Shown one piece after another: positions 44,346-55,428 of a stretch of DNA of 64,000 bases (the first letter of the stretch is position 1; every line of letters starts with the position of its first letter). The stretch comes from Omphalotus guepiniiformis (lineage: Eukaryota > Basidiomycota > Agaricomycetes > Agaricales > Omphalotaceae): assembly GCA_028554645.1 (NCBI GenBank), contig JAQOOI010000063.1:682001-746000 (forward strand), read 5' to 3'. Under the pieces are notes generated by a model, which saw only the letters and a list, made by a program, of their open reading frames with translations, did not search any database and was not told the DNA's origin. The translations under genes and the position numbers were made by a program.

Positions 44346-44467
44346 ATGGCCGAACGTTGGAGGTCACGCTTCTTCGTAGCGTTTTTGTCGCGATCGGATA
44401 CGTCATAGTTTAAGACGCGAAGAATCACCGTCCTCTAGCTTTTCCATCTTTCCTCTTTACCGCCATC

Positions 44468-46996
44468 ATGCCTACCAAACCTCTTGATCCTCAAGCTGTG
44501 ATTGAAGTAGATGGCTATCTCAAGCCAGAAGTTTCTAACATTGTCAAACGCCATGACCTCTTTAGACAGTGGAAGGACACCATCGAACAGCACGAAGGAG
44601 GTTACGATAAGTTCTCCAAGGGTTATCTCAAGTTTGGCTTCAATGTCAGACCCAACGGAGAGGTCATCTACAGAGAGTGGGCACCCGGTGCAGTCGAAGC
44701 AGATCTTATTGGAGATTTCAGTAAGTTGTTGAGCCTAGTTCGATAACAACTCTTTAATCATGGTTCTTCTCTCACAGATGCCTGGAATAGAACATCACAC
44801 CCCATGAAAAAGGACGAATTTGGCGTCTGGGAGATAACGCTTCCACCTACCTCAGATGGAAAATGTGCGATCCCTCACGACTCAAAATTAAAGGTACGAC
44901 AATCGTACTTGGTATAGCAATCAAGGCGTATTGCTTAACACTCGTTCCAGATCTCCATGGTGACGCAGACTGGAGAACGCATAGAGCGCATTCCCGCTTG
45001 GATCAAGCGTGTCACTCAAGATTTGAGTGTCTCCCCCGTCTATGATGCTCGTTTCTGGAACCCGCCCGGAACAGATATCTACAAATTTAAAAATGCCCGC
45101 CCTCCTCAACCTCAAGCAACACGCATATATGAAGCTCACGTTGGAATATCTACCTCTGAAAACCGAGTGGGTACATACAAGGAATTCACCCAAAATGTCC
45201 TACCTCGAATCAAGAAATTGGGGTACAATGTCATCCAGCTCATGGCAATCATGGAGCACGCTTACTATGCATGTCAGCGTTTATCTGTGGTTAAGTATAT
45301 GAGCCTCGACGTTGATGTAACCTCTACATAGCCTTCGGATATCAGGTCACCAGCTTCTTTGCCGCGAGCTCCAGATACGGTAGCCCAGAGGATCTCAAAG
45401 AGCTCATCGATACCGCTCATGGAATGGGGTTGACTGTCCTTCTCGACATAGTTCACTCTCACGCCTGCAAGAATGTTCTCGATGGGCTTAACGAATTCGA
45501 TGGCACGGACCACCTCTACTTCCACGCGGGCGGTAGAGGTCGTCACGAACTTTGGGACAGCCGATTATTCAATTATGGCTCGCACGAAGTTCTAAGGTTC
45601 CTGATGAGCAACCTACGCTTTTACATGGAGGAGTACCAGTTTGATGGGTTCAGGTTCGATGGGGTGACAAGCATGATGTACAAGCACCATGGCATTGGCA
45701 CTGGATTTTCTGGAGGATACCACGAATATTTTGGAGACGGGACCGACCTAGAGGCTATTGTTTATCTTATGCTCGTCAGTATCAGTCTCCTAGACGAAAG
45801 CACTTGCATATTGATTCGATTATATAGGCAAATGACGCGATGCACGCCCTGTATCCGTCTGTGATTACGATTGCAGAGGATGTCTCTGGGATGCCCTTAC
45901 TCTGCATTCCGGTGGATAAGGGTGGTGTTGGGTTCGACTACCGTCTATCGATGGCTGTCCCAGACATGTGGATCAAATTACTCAAGCACAAGGCCGACGA
46001 TGAGTGGGACTTGGGTAACATTGTGCATACACTTACGAATAGGCGTCACGGAGAAAAGAGTATCGCGTACTGCGAAAGTCACGATCAAGCTCTGGTCGGA
46101 GACAAAACGATCGCGTTCTGGTTGATGGACAAAGAAATGTGTAAGGCTTACATTGTAGTAAAGCTTCGTCACTGACGTTGAATTGCAGATACTCACATGT
46201 CCGACCTCTCAGAAATGACGCCAATCATTGCTCGTGGTCTCGCTCTTCATAAAATGATTCGGTGGGTTATGCTGTGTCCACAATCGGATTCAATCTGATT
46301 TGGTTTCGCAGCCTGCTCACGCATTCCTTGGGAGGAGAAGGCTATCTGAATTTTGAAGGGAACGAATTCGGCCATCCTGAGGTGAGGGATGGTATGTCAA
46401 TAACCGCGCACACTCGGGCTAATATATCAATCCTGAGTGGCTCGACTTTCCTCGTGAGGGGAACAACAATTCTTTCCAGTATGCCCGACGCCAGTGGAAC
46501 GTCGTGGACGATCCGCTCCTTCGTTACAAATACCTAAACGAGTTCGACGCCGCGATGAACCATCTAGAAGAGCAGTACAAGTGGCTTTCGTCTGCGCAGG
46601 TACGGTCACCGACCAATCAAGCGTCAACTGTTGACGGACCAGTACAGGCCTACGTTTCCCTCAAGCATGAAGGCGACAAGGTTCTTGTGTTTGAGCGCGC
46701 TGGGTTGCTGTTCATCTTCAACTTCAACCCTACCAAAAGCTTTACAGACTATCGGGTAGGGGTTGATGTGCCAGGTCGGTACAAGGTGGCACTAACAAGC
46801 GATGAACCTCGCTTTGGAGGATTCAATAACATCACCCTGGAAGGAGAGTACTTTACTGATCCACTGGAGTGGAACAACAGAAAGAATAATTTACATGTAA
46901 GTTTACTTCGACACTCGTGGTTTTGCAGTCCATTGAACAAGCTTTTAGGTGTACATTCCTAGCAGAACTTGCCTTGTTCTTGCATTGGCAAAGTAA
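44468..46996 (+). CDS. GLC3: 1,4-alpha-glucan (glycogen) branching enzyme
   Basis: GH13 enzyme that moves oligoglucan chains to alpha-1,6 positions in glycogen. N-terminal CBM48: [31 protein letters not shown]. Catalytic barrel: [53 protein letters not shown] (nucleophile Asp), [12 protein letters not shown] (acid Glu), [20 protein letters not shown] (His/Asp). C-terminal beta domain ends [14 protein letters not shown] at 46996. About eight canonical introns, e.g. 44721-44777 and 45272-45331. The branching-enzyme-specific [20 protein letters not shown] is intact. The foldback element ends 122 bp before its ATG. Confidence 0.95.
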
Positions 46997-47515
46997 AAAC
47001 AAAGTAGTAGGAAGAAGGAAACGAGTTCGCATTGTTAGAAAAGAATTGATATTCATTGTAATAAGAAACCAGACAACATGAAGATACAGGAATACAGTAG
47101 ACTACAACCAAGTAGAGATAAAAAGAATCCATCAGACAGACACTCATCTCCCTGGTAAGTATTCTGGAACTCTGACGAGCCCCAAGAATACGAACCAAAC
47201 GTCCTCGAGACTTCAAAAAAATGAAGCCATGTTCTCAGTATGAGGAGAGAGTGCGAATATCATCGACTGGATTTGAAGAAGTGGCATTTGTAAAAATGCG
47301 AGACTCGGTCAGTTTCTATAAAAAGATCCTGATGAGTATGTTCTAAGGAAACCAGTATGCCCGCCGTCCTGTTTATATCAAATTTCGAGGTGGTCCGTGC
47401 GTTGACGTTCCCACGGGCCTCCAGTCCACGCCCACGTGCTTATTGACGCAATTATTTCGACTTCAAGCCTGAGTGAGTCCAAGAATGTAAGGCAACGTCT
47501 TCTTCATTATTCATT
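46997..47515. other. Intergenic region
   Basis: 3' end of the branching enzyme gene and promoter of the next gene. No gene seen. Confidence 0.5.
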
Positions 47516-49208
47516 ATGTCTCTCCTTAAGCATGCAGGAAGACAGCTTTCTAAATCTTCTCTAAGACAGGTTCCTCGTTTATCGCGCTCAATAGCAACAA
47601 AACGACCACATTTTCCTTGCGTAGAAGCTCACGCCGCCCGGGAGTCCCAAATCAGGCGGAACACTTCAGGTTCTAATTCTCGAGCAAGCGATGAAGAAGA
47701 TTCTGGTCCAGAGCCACCATATGCGCGGCCGAATCCTAAAACTTATCACGTCTATCATGATCCATCTCCCTTACACTTGACATACGCTTCCTCCCTTCCC
47801 TCATTCGATGTCGCATACGAAACGTGGGGAACACTTGCACCAGGAAAAGACAATGTAATACTCCTTCATACGGGCCTCTCTGCGTCATCCCATGCAGCAT
47901 CGACAACCTCAAACCCTTCTCCAGGGTGGTGGGAGAAGTTCATTGGGCCTGGAAAGGCTTTGGACACGAACCAGTTTTTCATCATCTGCACGAATGTAAT
48001 AGGAGGGTGCTATGGATCCACAGGTCCGTCCTCTATCGATCCGACCACAGGACGCCATTATGGAACAACGTTTCCCATCGTGTCTATATTCGATATGGTT
48101 CTCGCGCAGTTCCGATTATTAGATCATTTGGGTATACAAAAGCTTTACGCGAGCGTTGGATCCTCTATGGGAGGAATGCAAAGTCTTGCTGCAGGATGGC
48201 TACATCCTGAACGTGTAGGGAAAATAGTGAGCATCAGCGGGACCGCTCGCAGCTCACCGTCTGCGGTAGCTATGCGCTACGCGCAAAGAAGCGGTATGCC
48301 GTCCTATGTGTCTAATAAAGGTCCTATTCTCAACAAGCTATGCTTCAGTTCTAATGGCAGATCCAAATTGGAATAATGGCTTTTATTACGAGGGGTTACC
48401 ACCACATACCGGTATGAAATTGGCCAGACGTAAGTAAGCAAGGTATGAAGCGATAATGTTGTGCTAATATGATTGTGGTAGAGATTGCCACTATAACTTA
48501 TCGATCAGGTCCTGAGTGGGATCTTCGTTTCGGACGCCAATTACGCCCTGTGACTGCCTCAGATTCACCTGCGAAACATCAACCCAGGTTGCCAGCCCTA
48601 TGCCCCGACTTTCTCATTGAAACCTACCTTGATCATCAGGTCCTTCTTTTTTCTCTTCATGGACGCTTGGCCACCATCTGACCGAATGATCAGGGCGAGC
48701 AATTCTGCCTAAAATACGATGCAAACTCCCTCATTTACATTTCAAAAGCCATGGATCTCTTTGACCTTACCGCATCGTCCCTAAAATCCTTAAAAGTATC
48801 ATCATCATCATCATCTTCACAATTCGCGGAATCCACCATCCCTCCCTCGTCATCCATTTCACACAAAACTTCTCATTCAAAATCACATCCACCTCCGGCG
48901 AACCCACCATCATATCTTCCTGACCTTGCTGCAGGTATGCAGCCCCTTGCACATATACCGACTCTAATTCTGGGTGTTCAAAGCGATATTCTCTTTACGG
49001 TTGAGCAACAGCGGGAGATGGCAGATGCACTGCGGCTGGCAGGTAACGAGAACGTATCGTATTACGAGCTGGGAGGCGTTTGGGGACATGATACATTCTT
49101 GTGAGTACTGCAGGTCGTACCGATCCAACGTCCGTGCTTGACTTTTTCCCTTTGTGCAGATTGGATGTTTTGAATGTAGGAGGTGCTATAAGAGGTTTCT
49201 TATCATGA
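47516..49208 (+). CDS. Mitochondrial serine O-acyltransferase-like enzyme (homoserine acetyltransferase family)
   Basis: Alpha/beta-hydrolase of the MetX/Met2 family. The N-terminus is Arg/Ser/Leu-rich without acids ([20 protein letters not shown]), a typical mitochondrial presequence. Core: [67 protein letters not shown] (nucleophile Ser), [51 protein letters not shown] (Asp) and GVWGHDTFL (His). The presequence, HFPCVEA near the start and RSGPEW resemble the CysA/Cys2 serine O-acetyl/succinyl-transferase branch more than cytosolic Met2. Introns are canonical (e.g. 48293-48349). Reaction inferred, not proven. Confidence 0.8.
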
Positions 49209-49671
49209 CACTCGATCTGAGGGCTTTGATATTGGGTTTGGGTCTGTTCTGTGTGTAGAGTAATTGTACGTACCATATAATGACCAGTAAGATTCTACCG
49301 TGAAACAAGTTCTAAGGGTACTTGTAGCGGTCAGGGCTGCTCCGTTGCTCTGCCTATTCGTTTAATAGTTCCCTCTCATCATGTCTCCCGTCTGACAGAG
49401 ACACCAAATACATGAGCCTCAGCTCGTGGACCGAGTTATAAGTCCGACAGCTGAATATGGAACTACAGTATGCCAGAAACTTTCTGGGGTACAATCCTCA
49501 GTTTCTATTGCACAGGTGCACAGGGAAAACAATAAGTTATTCAAGTGAAGCAGGGCTCAAAGTAGATTTCTGGCGTTTGTCGCTTGTGGACCAGCAGCCG
49601 CTTTGGCTTCCAAAATGGGAACTTAACACTTCGTTCATTCCTATCACTCACTCTACATTCCATTCTCAAGA
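49209..49671. other. Intergenic region
   Basis: Promoter region of the VPS60-like gene and 3' end of the acyltransferase gene. No gene seen. Confidence 0.5.
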
Positions 49672-50588
49672 ATGAATCGCATCTTTGGAACTTCTGCGAG
49701 CAAGAAACCAAAACCTTCACTTCAAGATGCAATTGCTTCAGTCAGTTTCCAGTCTACACTCAGAGCCGGTTGATGGACTAATGACGGCGAGATGCAGACA
49801 GATGCTCGAATGTCCTCTATCGAAGTCAAAATCAAGAAGCTAGATGGTGAATTAGGACGATACAAAGAACAAATGAGCAAGCTTCGTAATGGGCCTGGCA
49901 AAGTAGGCCGAATAGCATTTCGTTCAGCGAGCCTATGACTCAATGATAATCTCGTTTGGGTTACAGGACGCAATACAACAGCGAGCGCTGAGAACGTTAA
50001 AGCAAAAGCGTATGTATGAGTCGCAATTGGCACAGCTAACGCAGCAAACGTTCAACATGGAAAGTGCCGCATTGACGACGGACAACCTGCGGAATACCAT
50101 GGCCACTGTCGATGCTTTACAAATCGCGAACAAGGAGATAAAGAAGCAGTACGGAAAGATCGACATTGACAAAATCGAGGTGCGAATTTCTTAGTGGCGA
50201 ATGTTGGACACTGTTCAAGCCGAATTTAGAACATCCATGATGAAATGGAGGACTTGTTGGAGCGCGCAAACGAGATACAAGAGTCGTTGGGGAGATCATA
50301 TTCAGTTCCGGACGAGATAGATGAAGCAGACTTGGAGGCTGGTCAGTCATGGCTTTCTGCAGTGATTCATGTTCTTCTGATACCGCTGTCTGCTTCAGAA
50401 TTGGACGCACTGCAGCTGGAAGAGGAGGAAGAAGGCGCGTCGTATTTGACGGACATCAATAAAGTCCCAGACTTCGTCGATGAACCCCCCATGGAAATTG
50501 CTGAGGTAAATTGCAATCTTTGCGCGCAAATTCTGATTCTGACTGTCCATAGACACCACAACACGAAGCCGTCAAGGCCACAAGCTAG
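49672..50588 (+). CDS. VPS60: ESCRT-III-like protein Vps60/CHMP5
   Basis: Accessory ESCRT-III subunit for multivesicular body sorting, binding Vta1 (family knowledge). The N-terminal basic MNRIFGTSASKKPKPSLQDA is the family signature. Then IEVKIKKLDGELGRYKEQMS, helices ALRTLKQKRMYESQLAQLTQ, TTDNLRNTMATVDALQIANK, and an acidic C-terminal half with EMEDLLERANEIQESLGRSY, DEIDEADLEAELDALQLEEE and VPDFVDEPPMEI. Five to six short exons with canonical introns; ends VKATS at 50588. Snf7-family size (about 210 residues). Confidence 0.92.
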
Positions 50589-50696
50589 ACGGTTCTTGTT
50601 CTCGGTCGTAATGTATTGCTAATGGACATGGACATAGGTATATCCTTGTAGTATTTTTACGGAATAGATCATTGTACTGCATATTTACATGTCTTT

Positions 50697-52967
50697 TCAA
50701 CCATACCTACGGGCCTCGCCAACTTCTGCGAACCAATCATCATTTGCCCTGGTCTCTTCAGCAGTGGCAATATTGATAATGGTCGACTTGCTTTGAGAAT
50801 CTGAACAACAACAAAAATTTGGCCCGTTGTCAATCTAGAAAGTAAATGCGGCGTACAAGCTTCATATGCTTCAATTCCATTCTCCCTTCCGATTCCGCTC
50901 TCCTTCATGCCACCCCTAGACGAGCCATGAACCCCAGAGAACTTTAGATATACAAATAAGAACACACCAGGGAGAACTTGGATCGTTCCGATGATGTGTG
51001 TTAACCCAGCAAAGACCAGCTTGAATCTCTGCAGCTACACGATGCGCTCTTGATAAATCAGAGGTCCAGATGCCTGCCCCAAGTCCGTATCTACAGGCGT
51101 TCGCTAGTAAAACCCCTTCCTCTTCATCCTGGGAATGACAATGTTCAATGACAGGCATGAGTCCTGAAAACCAGTAGTAGCTTACGAGGAAACGTTTGAC
51201 AACCACGACAGGCCCGAAAATCTCCTCTTGCCAAAGCTCGTCCTGAGTCTCGATGTCGACAATTACAGTAGGAGGGAAAAAGCTCCCCGCGGAAAAATCA
51301 AAGTCATCCAGTGCTGATTTACCTGTCATACGTTCTCCGCCTGCGACAATCTTGCCCTGAGTGTGCTTGATCATTTCCTCTATGCGCTCGAGGTGACGTA
51401 GAGAAATAACAGTGCCCATTGTAGACAGGGGGTTCAACGCTATCCGCAAGACGGTGAGCATGAGCTAGGAATGAAACCGTCCAAGCTACTCACGATTGCC
51501 CATACGATGACGGATACTTCCTACTTTATCTAGGAATCTGTCCATGAAAGCATCATATATCTTGTCTTGGACTATAAGCCGCGTCCCCGACACACACGTC
51601 TGACCTGACGCCACAAACGATGCAAAGGCTACTCCGTTCACAGCCGAGTCTAAATCTGCATCGTTGAAGACTACGATAGGTGCCTGTTAAAATCATCATT
51701 AAGCAGTGCCATTTGACTGGAAAATCTAGAACCACCTTTCCACCTAGTTCGGCAGTATACGACGCAAGATTAGAGCCAACTATGCTACCCACAATCCGTC
51801 CTGTCTGTGTGCCAGCCTGTTTGACCATTGACTTTAGCATCTAGAAGATAGTACTGGCAAGGTCACCTACTGTTACGTCAACTTTTCTTATCAGCGGATT
51901 GCTGACGATAGCCTTTCCAGTGGTATTTCCGAACCCAGGAAGAACAGACAGCACACCCGGTGGTACTGTCATCAACTGATAAGCATCTCTTGAATCAGGT
52001 AAGGCGAGACAAGAGTTTGTTACCTCCGGCTTCCATTGCCATCTCTGCAAATTCGAGGACGGTAATGGGGGCTTGCTGAATGGATGTAATGTCAAGCACA
52101 GGGAAGAAATCATGACCACGTTGCTTACTTCGGAAGGCTTCACGACCACACTATTTCCTGCTGCCAGGGCGGGGGCGATTTTCTTGATTGCGATTAGCAG
52201 CGGATGGTTGAAGGGCTTCCGAATTTTGATTGTAAATCACTGCTCAATGACATGTATTGGAACACCTCACCGTGATTTGTGCAACGACCCCCAGCGGCAC
52301 CCTTTGAACATAATTTAGCAGTTTGCCTTGAGTAGGCGCTACGAAAGCCTGATTCGTGCGAAGCAATGCTGCATAGTAATCTCTAACAGTACCATCAACA
52401 TTTAAAATTATGCGGAACTAATACTGACTCACATCCATTCGGGCAGTCTTCCAAGCTGAGCGTTCATTTCCCGTATCGTCCTTCCTGTCTGTAGGCTCTC
52501 AATTTTGGCAATGTCCGGTATCCGCGACTCCAAAATGCGGGCCAACCGTGTAAGAGCTTTGGACCGCGTCAAGACGGGTGCTTTCGACCAAACTCCTGAT
52601 TCGAAGGTACTCTGTGCACTATTGATAGCCTCGTTTACATCCTCCGGGGAAGCAACTGTCACTCTATCCACACAATGAGCCTCTGCATCGTTATCTTCAC
52701 GGGTAGCTTACTTGCAAAGTTCGACCCCGTTGGCCGGATTCGACACAGTGAACCTGACACACATGAGAAAGATCCTTCTACAGAAGCACACATCCTACTC
52801 TTCAACGTTTTCATTTAATGGAGTTAATTGAGCATGAGGAACATAACGAGTCTTGTGAAGCAACCTCTAATTAAGATGTACCATCATTGGCATCAACCTA
52901 TTCGAATTTCAGAGCCTGGAATACGAACCTTTTGTGTGAATATGACTCGCCTGAGATTAACTTTCAT
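50697..52967 (-). CDS. NAD(P)-dependent aldehyde dehydrogenase
   Basis: Oxidises an aldehyde to the acid. Many small exons. Start proposed at 52967 (MKVNLRRVIFTQK), then an intron to RLLHKTRYVPHAQLTPLNEN and FTVSNPANGVELCKVTVASP. Motifs: INSAQSTFESGVWSKAPVLT, TNQAFVAPTQGKLLNYVQRV, PLGVVAQIT, AELGGKVVL (general-base Glu), ASGQTCVSGTRLIVQDKIY (catalytic Cys), EEIFGPVVVVKRF, GMKESGIGRENGIEAYEAYS. Ends VGEARRYG at 50697. It resembles fungal ALDHs related to betaine/aminobutyraldehyde-type enzymes. Substrate not assignable; the first exon is the least certain part. Confidence 0.85.
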
Positions 52968-53464
52968 GGCCAGAATCAGAGGCTGAACTTTGCTACAGTA
53001 GCAGGACACGACCAGTTATATGCATGGACAAGTGAAATGGCGGGTCTGGAACCCTTTCGACGGACGCGTCTCATCACGTGTATTCCACGAGATTGATCTT
53101 ATCTTTTAGTCTTTTTCCGTACTTTTTCCAGACTTTTTCCTTGCTCTTTCCATTGAAGGACCAGGCTAACGAAACACTGTATGTAGGTCCACTACATGAC
53201 ATCAAATAATGTTACCCAATAATTGCAATCTCTCTGGATCCGCTGCGAGACCGCCGCTCGCTTCTTGATCGCACACGCCCGAGTCATTTGTAGCCTGAGT
53301 GACAGGTAATAACAGCATGTTGGCCAACACAGGAAAAGAAAGCTGTAGTAATAAGTAACTGTATAAGTATACGTGGCCCTCTAGACTACTGAGATGTCAC
53401 CGCCGTGAGGTCTACTCGTTTTCATTCCACACCTTTGGGAAGTCTACGCAGCGCCATGACGGCA
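52968..53464. other. Intergenic region
   Basis: ALDH promoter and 3' end of the neighbouring gene. No gene seen. Confidence 0.45.
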
Positions 53465-54415
53465 TCATGTTAGAATCAAGCCCGGTGAACTGTAACGCAG
53501 ATCTTCAATACCCTCAACCACCCTGCGCAATGCACTGTCATGCATATACAACTCCCGAGGCAACGCGAGGCGTTTTAAGTGATGGAAACCCCAAAGTCCT
53601 TGGGTCAGAGCCAAAGCAATGACTGACAAAAGCCTCGGCTGTAGTAGCGTCAATCCCTTCTTGAGCTCTATGTCTTCCAAGTTGGGCAACGCTGACAGAC
53701 AGTGGAGGAGGGGTCGCAAGTCAGTCGCCAAATCGACTGGCAATACAATTCGCTGCAGACAGGTGAATTTATGGATGCTTTCAGTAATCGCAAATGTGGC
53801 GCAAGCTCGCTCCTCAGAGGAAACTTGACGGCCGTAGAAGGGGAGCGGTGTATCCAAGCTCAGCGAGTAGAGTTCGGGAAATGTGGACAAGGCAGGGAAT
53901 GTCTCGCTATTGACTTGCGGTACTTCAATACCTGCCTGAGTCGAGATACTCTCCCTTCCCATCCGTCCTGTTTTGACTTCAATCCAAAGTCCAGGACATC
54001 GGACAATAAATCTGAACTGGCGTTCCAGATAAGGAGAGTACCACCGACGAAACCAACCCTGTATAGTAAGCTGCAGAAAGGAGGATTGCGTCCACGATCC
54101 TGACCGGACTAAAATGTGGCATTCGACTATGGACTGACACCGTCTGGTGATGATATGCAGGGCAGAACTGACGGTAGATAGGTCCTTCATACTCAGCGAC
54201 TCTCCAAGGTAGATTGAGAGCGATGTTATTGTGGGCATAAGGGAGTTCTGTAATGTAGACATGGAACAGTAGTGATAACCACTGTCCAGGAAGGGTGCTG
54301 CCAGTTGATACTGCACTCGGGGTGGACAGCCGAATAGCAGAGATGCAGTGTAGGAGGTAGCAGAAAGCAACGGAGGTGCAGCGGAGGAGGTCGACATCGG
54401 TGAATGTGATAGCAT
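53465..54415 (-). CDS. F-box/LRR-like protein of unknown function (no F-box visible)
   Basis: Single open frame of 316 residues. Repeated hydrophobic/Leu segments spaced like degenerate LRRs: ITSLSIYLGESLSMKDLSTV, LSTFPELYSLSLDTPLPFYG, FTCLQRIVLPVDLATDLRPL, ALPNLEDIELKKGLTLLQPR, FHHLKRLALPRELYMHDSAL. Such Leu-rich C-terminal halves are usual in the large F-box-type families of Agaricomycetes. No F-box helix pair is seen in this frame or clearly upstream, so the gene may be a truncated member, or an upstream exon is unrecognised. Function not assignable. Confidence 0.5.
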   Translation of the reverse strand: MLSHSPMSTSSAAPPLLSATSYTASLLFGCPPRVQYQLAAPFLDSGYHYCSMSTLQNSLMPTITSLSIYLGESLSMKDLSTVSSALHIITRRCQSIVECHILVRSGSWTQSSFLQLTIQGWFRRWYSPYLERQFRFIVRCPGLWIEVKTGRMGRESISTQAGIEVPQVNSETFPALSTFPELYSLSLDTPLPFYGRQVSSEERACATFAITESIHKFTCLQRIVLPVDLATDLRPLLHCLSALPNLEDIELKKGLTLLQPRLLSVIALALTQGLWGFHHLKRLALPRELYMHDSALRRVVEGIEDLRYSSPGLILT

Positions 54416-55428
54416 TGGATTGAAAGTAACATTGAGGACTATTACTTCAAATAGTATGCCCCTTCAAGTTTACAGAAGCCGACACAATGAAGTTTTTCAA
54501 CGGCAGCTTCAGATTCTGGTATTCATGACGGCAAAGAAAAAAAAATTGAGCTTCGCATTCGACAGCGCTTGGTAGCACATGCGCCCAAATTAGGACTACC
54601 AGCGGATAATAGCGCAGGCATATGATCCATCCTATATTCACTCTTCCTGATTTGGAGTGATTATAATGGAAGGCTGTCATCACGAGCTTGAAGCACCCAG
54701 AATCTCTACCTATTGTAGTGTTTCCGGCCCCTTAAATATAGAGGGAAGAAACCCCGGGATCGTCAACCCAGCTTGGATCTGAACGATTCAATTCCCACAG
54801 TTTGCATATATCACCAACTGGTTTGAAAGTACCATACTCAGTATTCAGTCCATATGAAAAATCAAGACATAGATTGACGTACAGCTGCACACCGTATTAT
54901 CTGTCGGTACAACATCATGATTGTTCTCCTTTTGTCACAGACTGATGCGTATCAGAATTCTTCAGAAGTCGATCACCGGCGGCGAAGCGTTTTCAGCGGG
55001 AACCTTAAACGAGTCTCTATGTTTGATAGCAAAGAAAAAGAAACAACGAGACGGTACTGACTTGTTCAGATTCAATACTGCAAGTACTTCTAGCTGTCAA
55101 TTAAAGTTTGTTCCGTGATAGAACAGATTCAAAGTGACGGGTCGTCCCAGAAGATACAGACCTGCCAGTATGGAGGGCGACTTGCATCTCACCCCGAATT
55201 CCACGAATAGATGTTCGTCGCTCGTCAGAGGTCGAGGAGGACAGTCACCGGTGACACGAGCACAAGGAAGTCACGTGATGAAGTAATATTTTGTTGACTG
55301 CTCTGGTGGCTTGCTAAAAACAGAGTAGAAGACTCCTTCTGCTTGTACCACCACCATCACATTTCTTTTAGAGCTGCTATCGCCCTGCTCATCTAAGGAG
55401 TCTGCGATCACTCCTACATCTTTCCGAG
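54416..55428. other. Intergenic region between LRR-like gene and RCC1
   Basis: About 1 kb without a supportable gene. Short open frames lack motifs. It may hide a 5' exon of the LRR-like gene and holds the RCC1 promoter. Confidence 0.45.
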
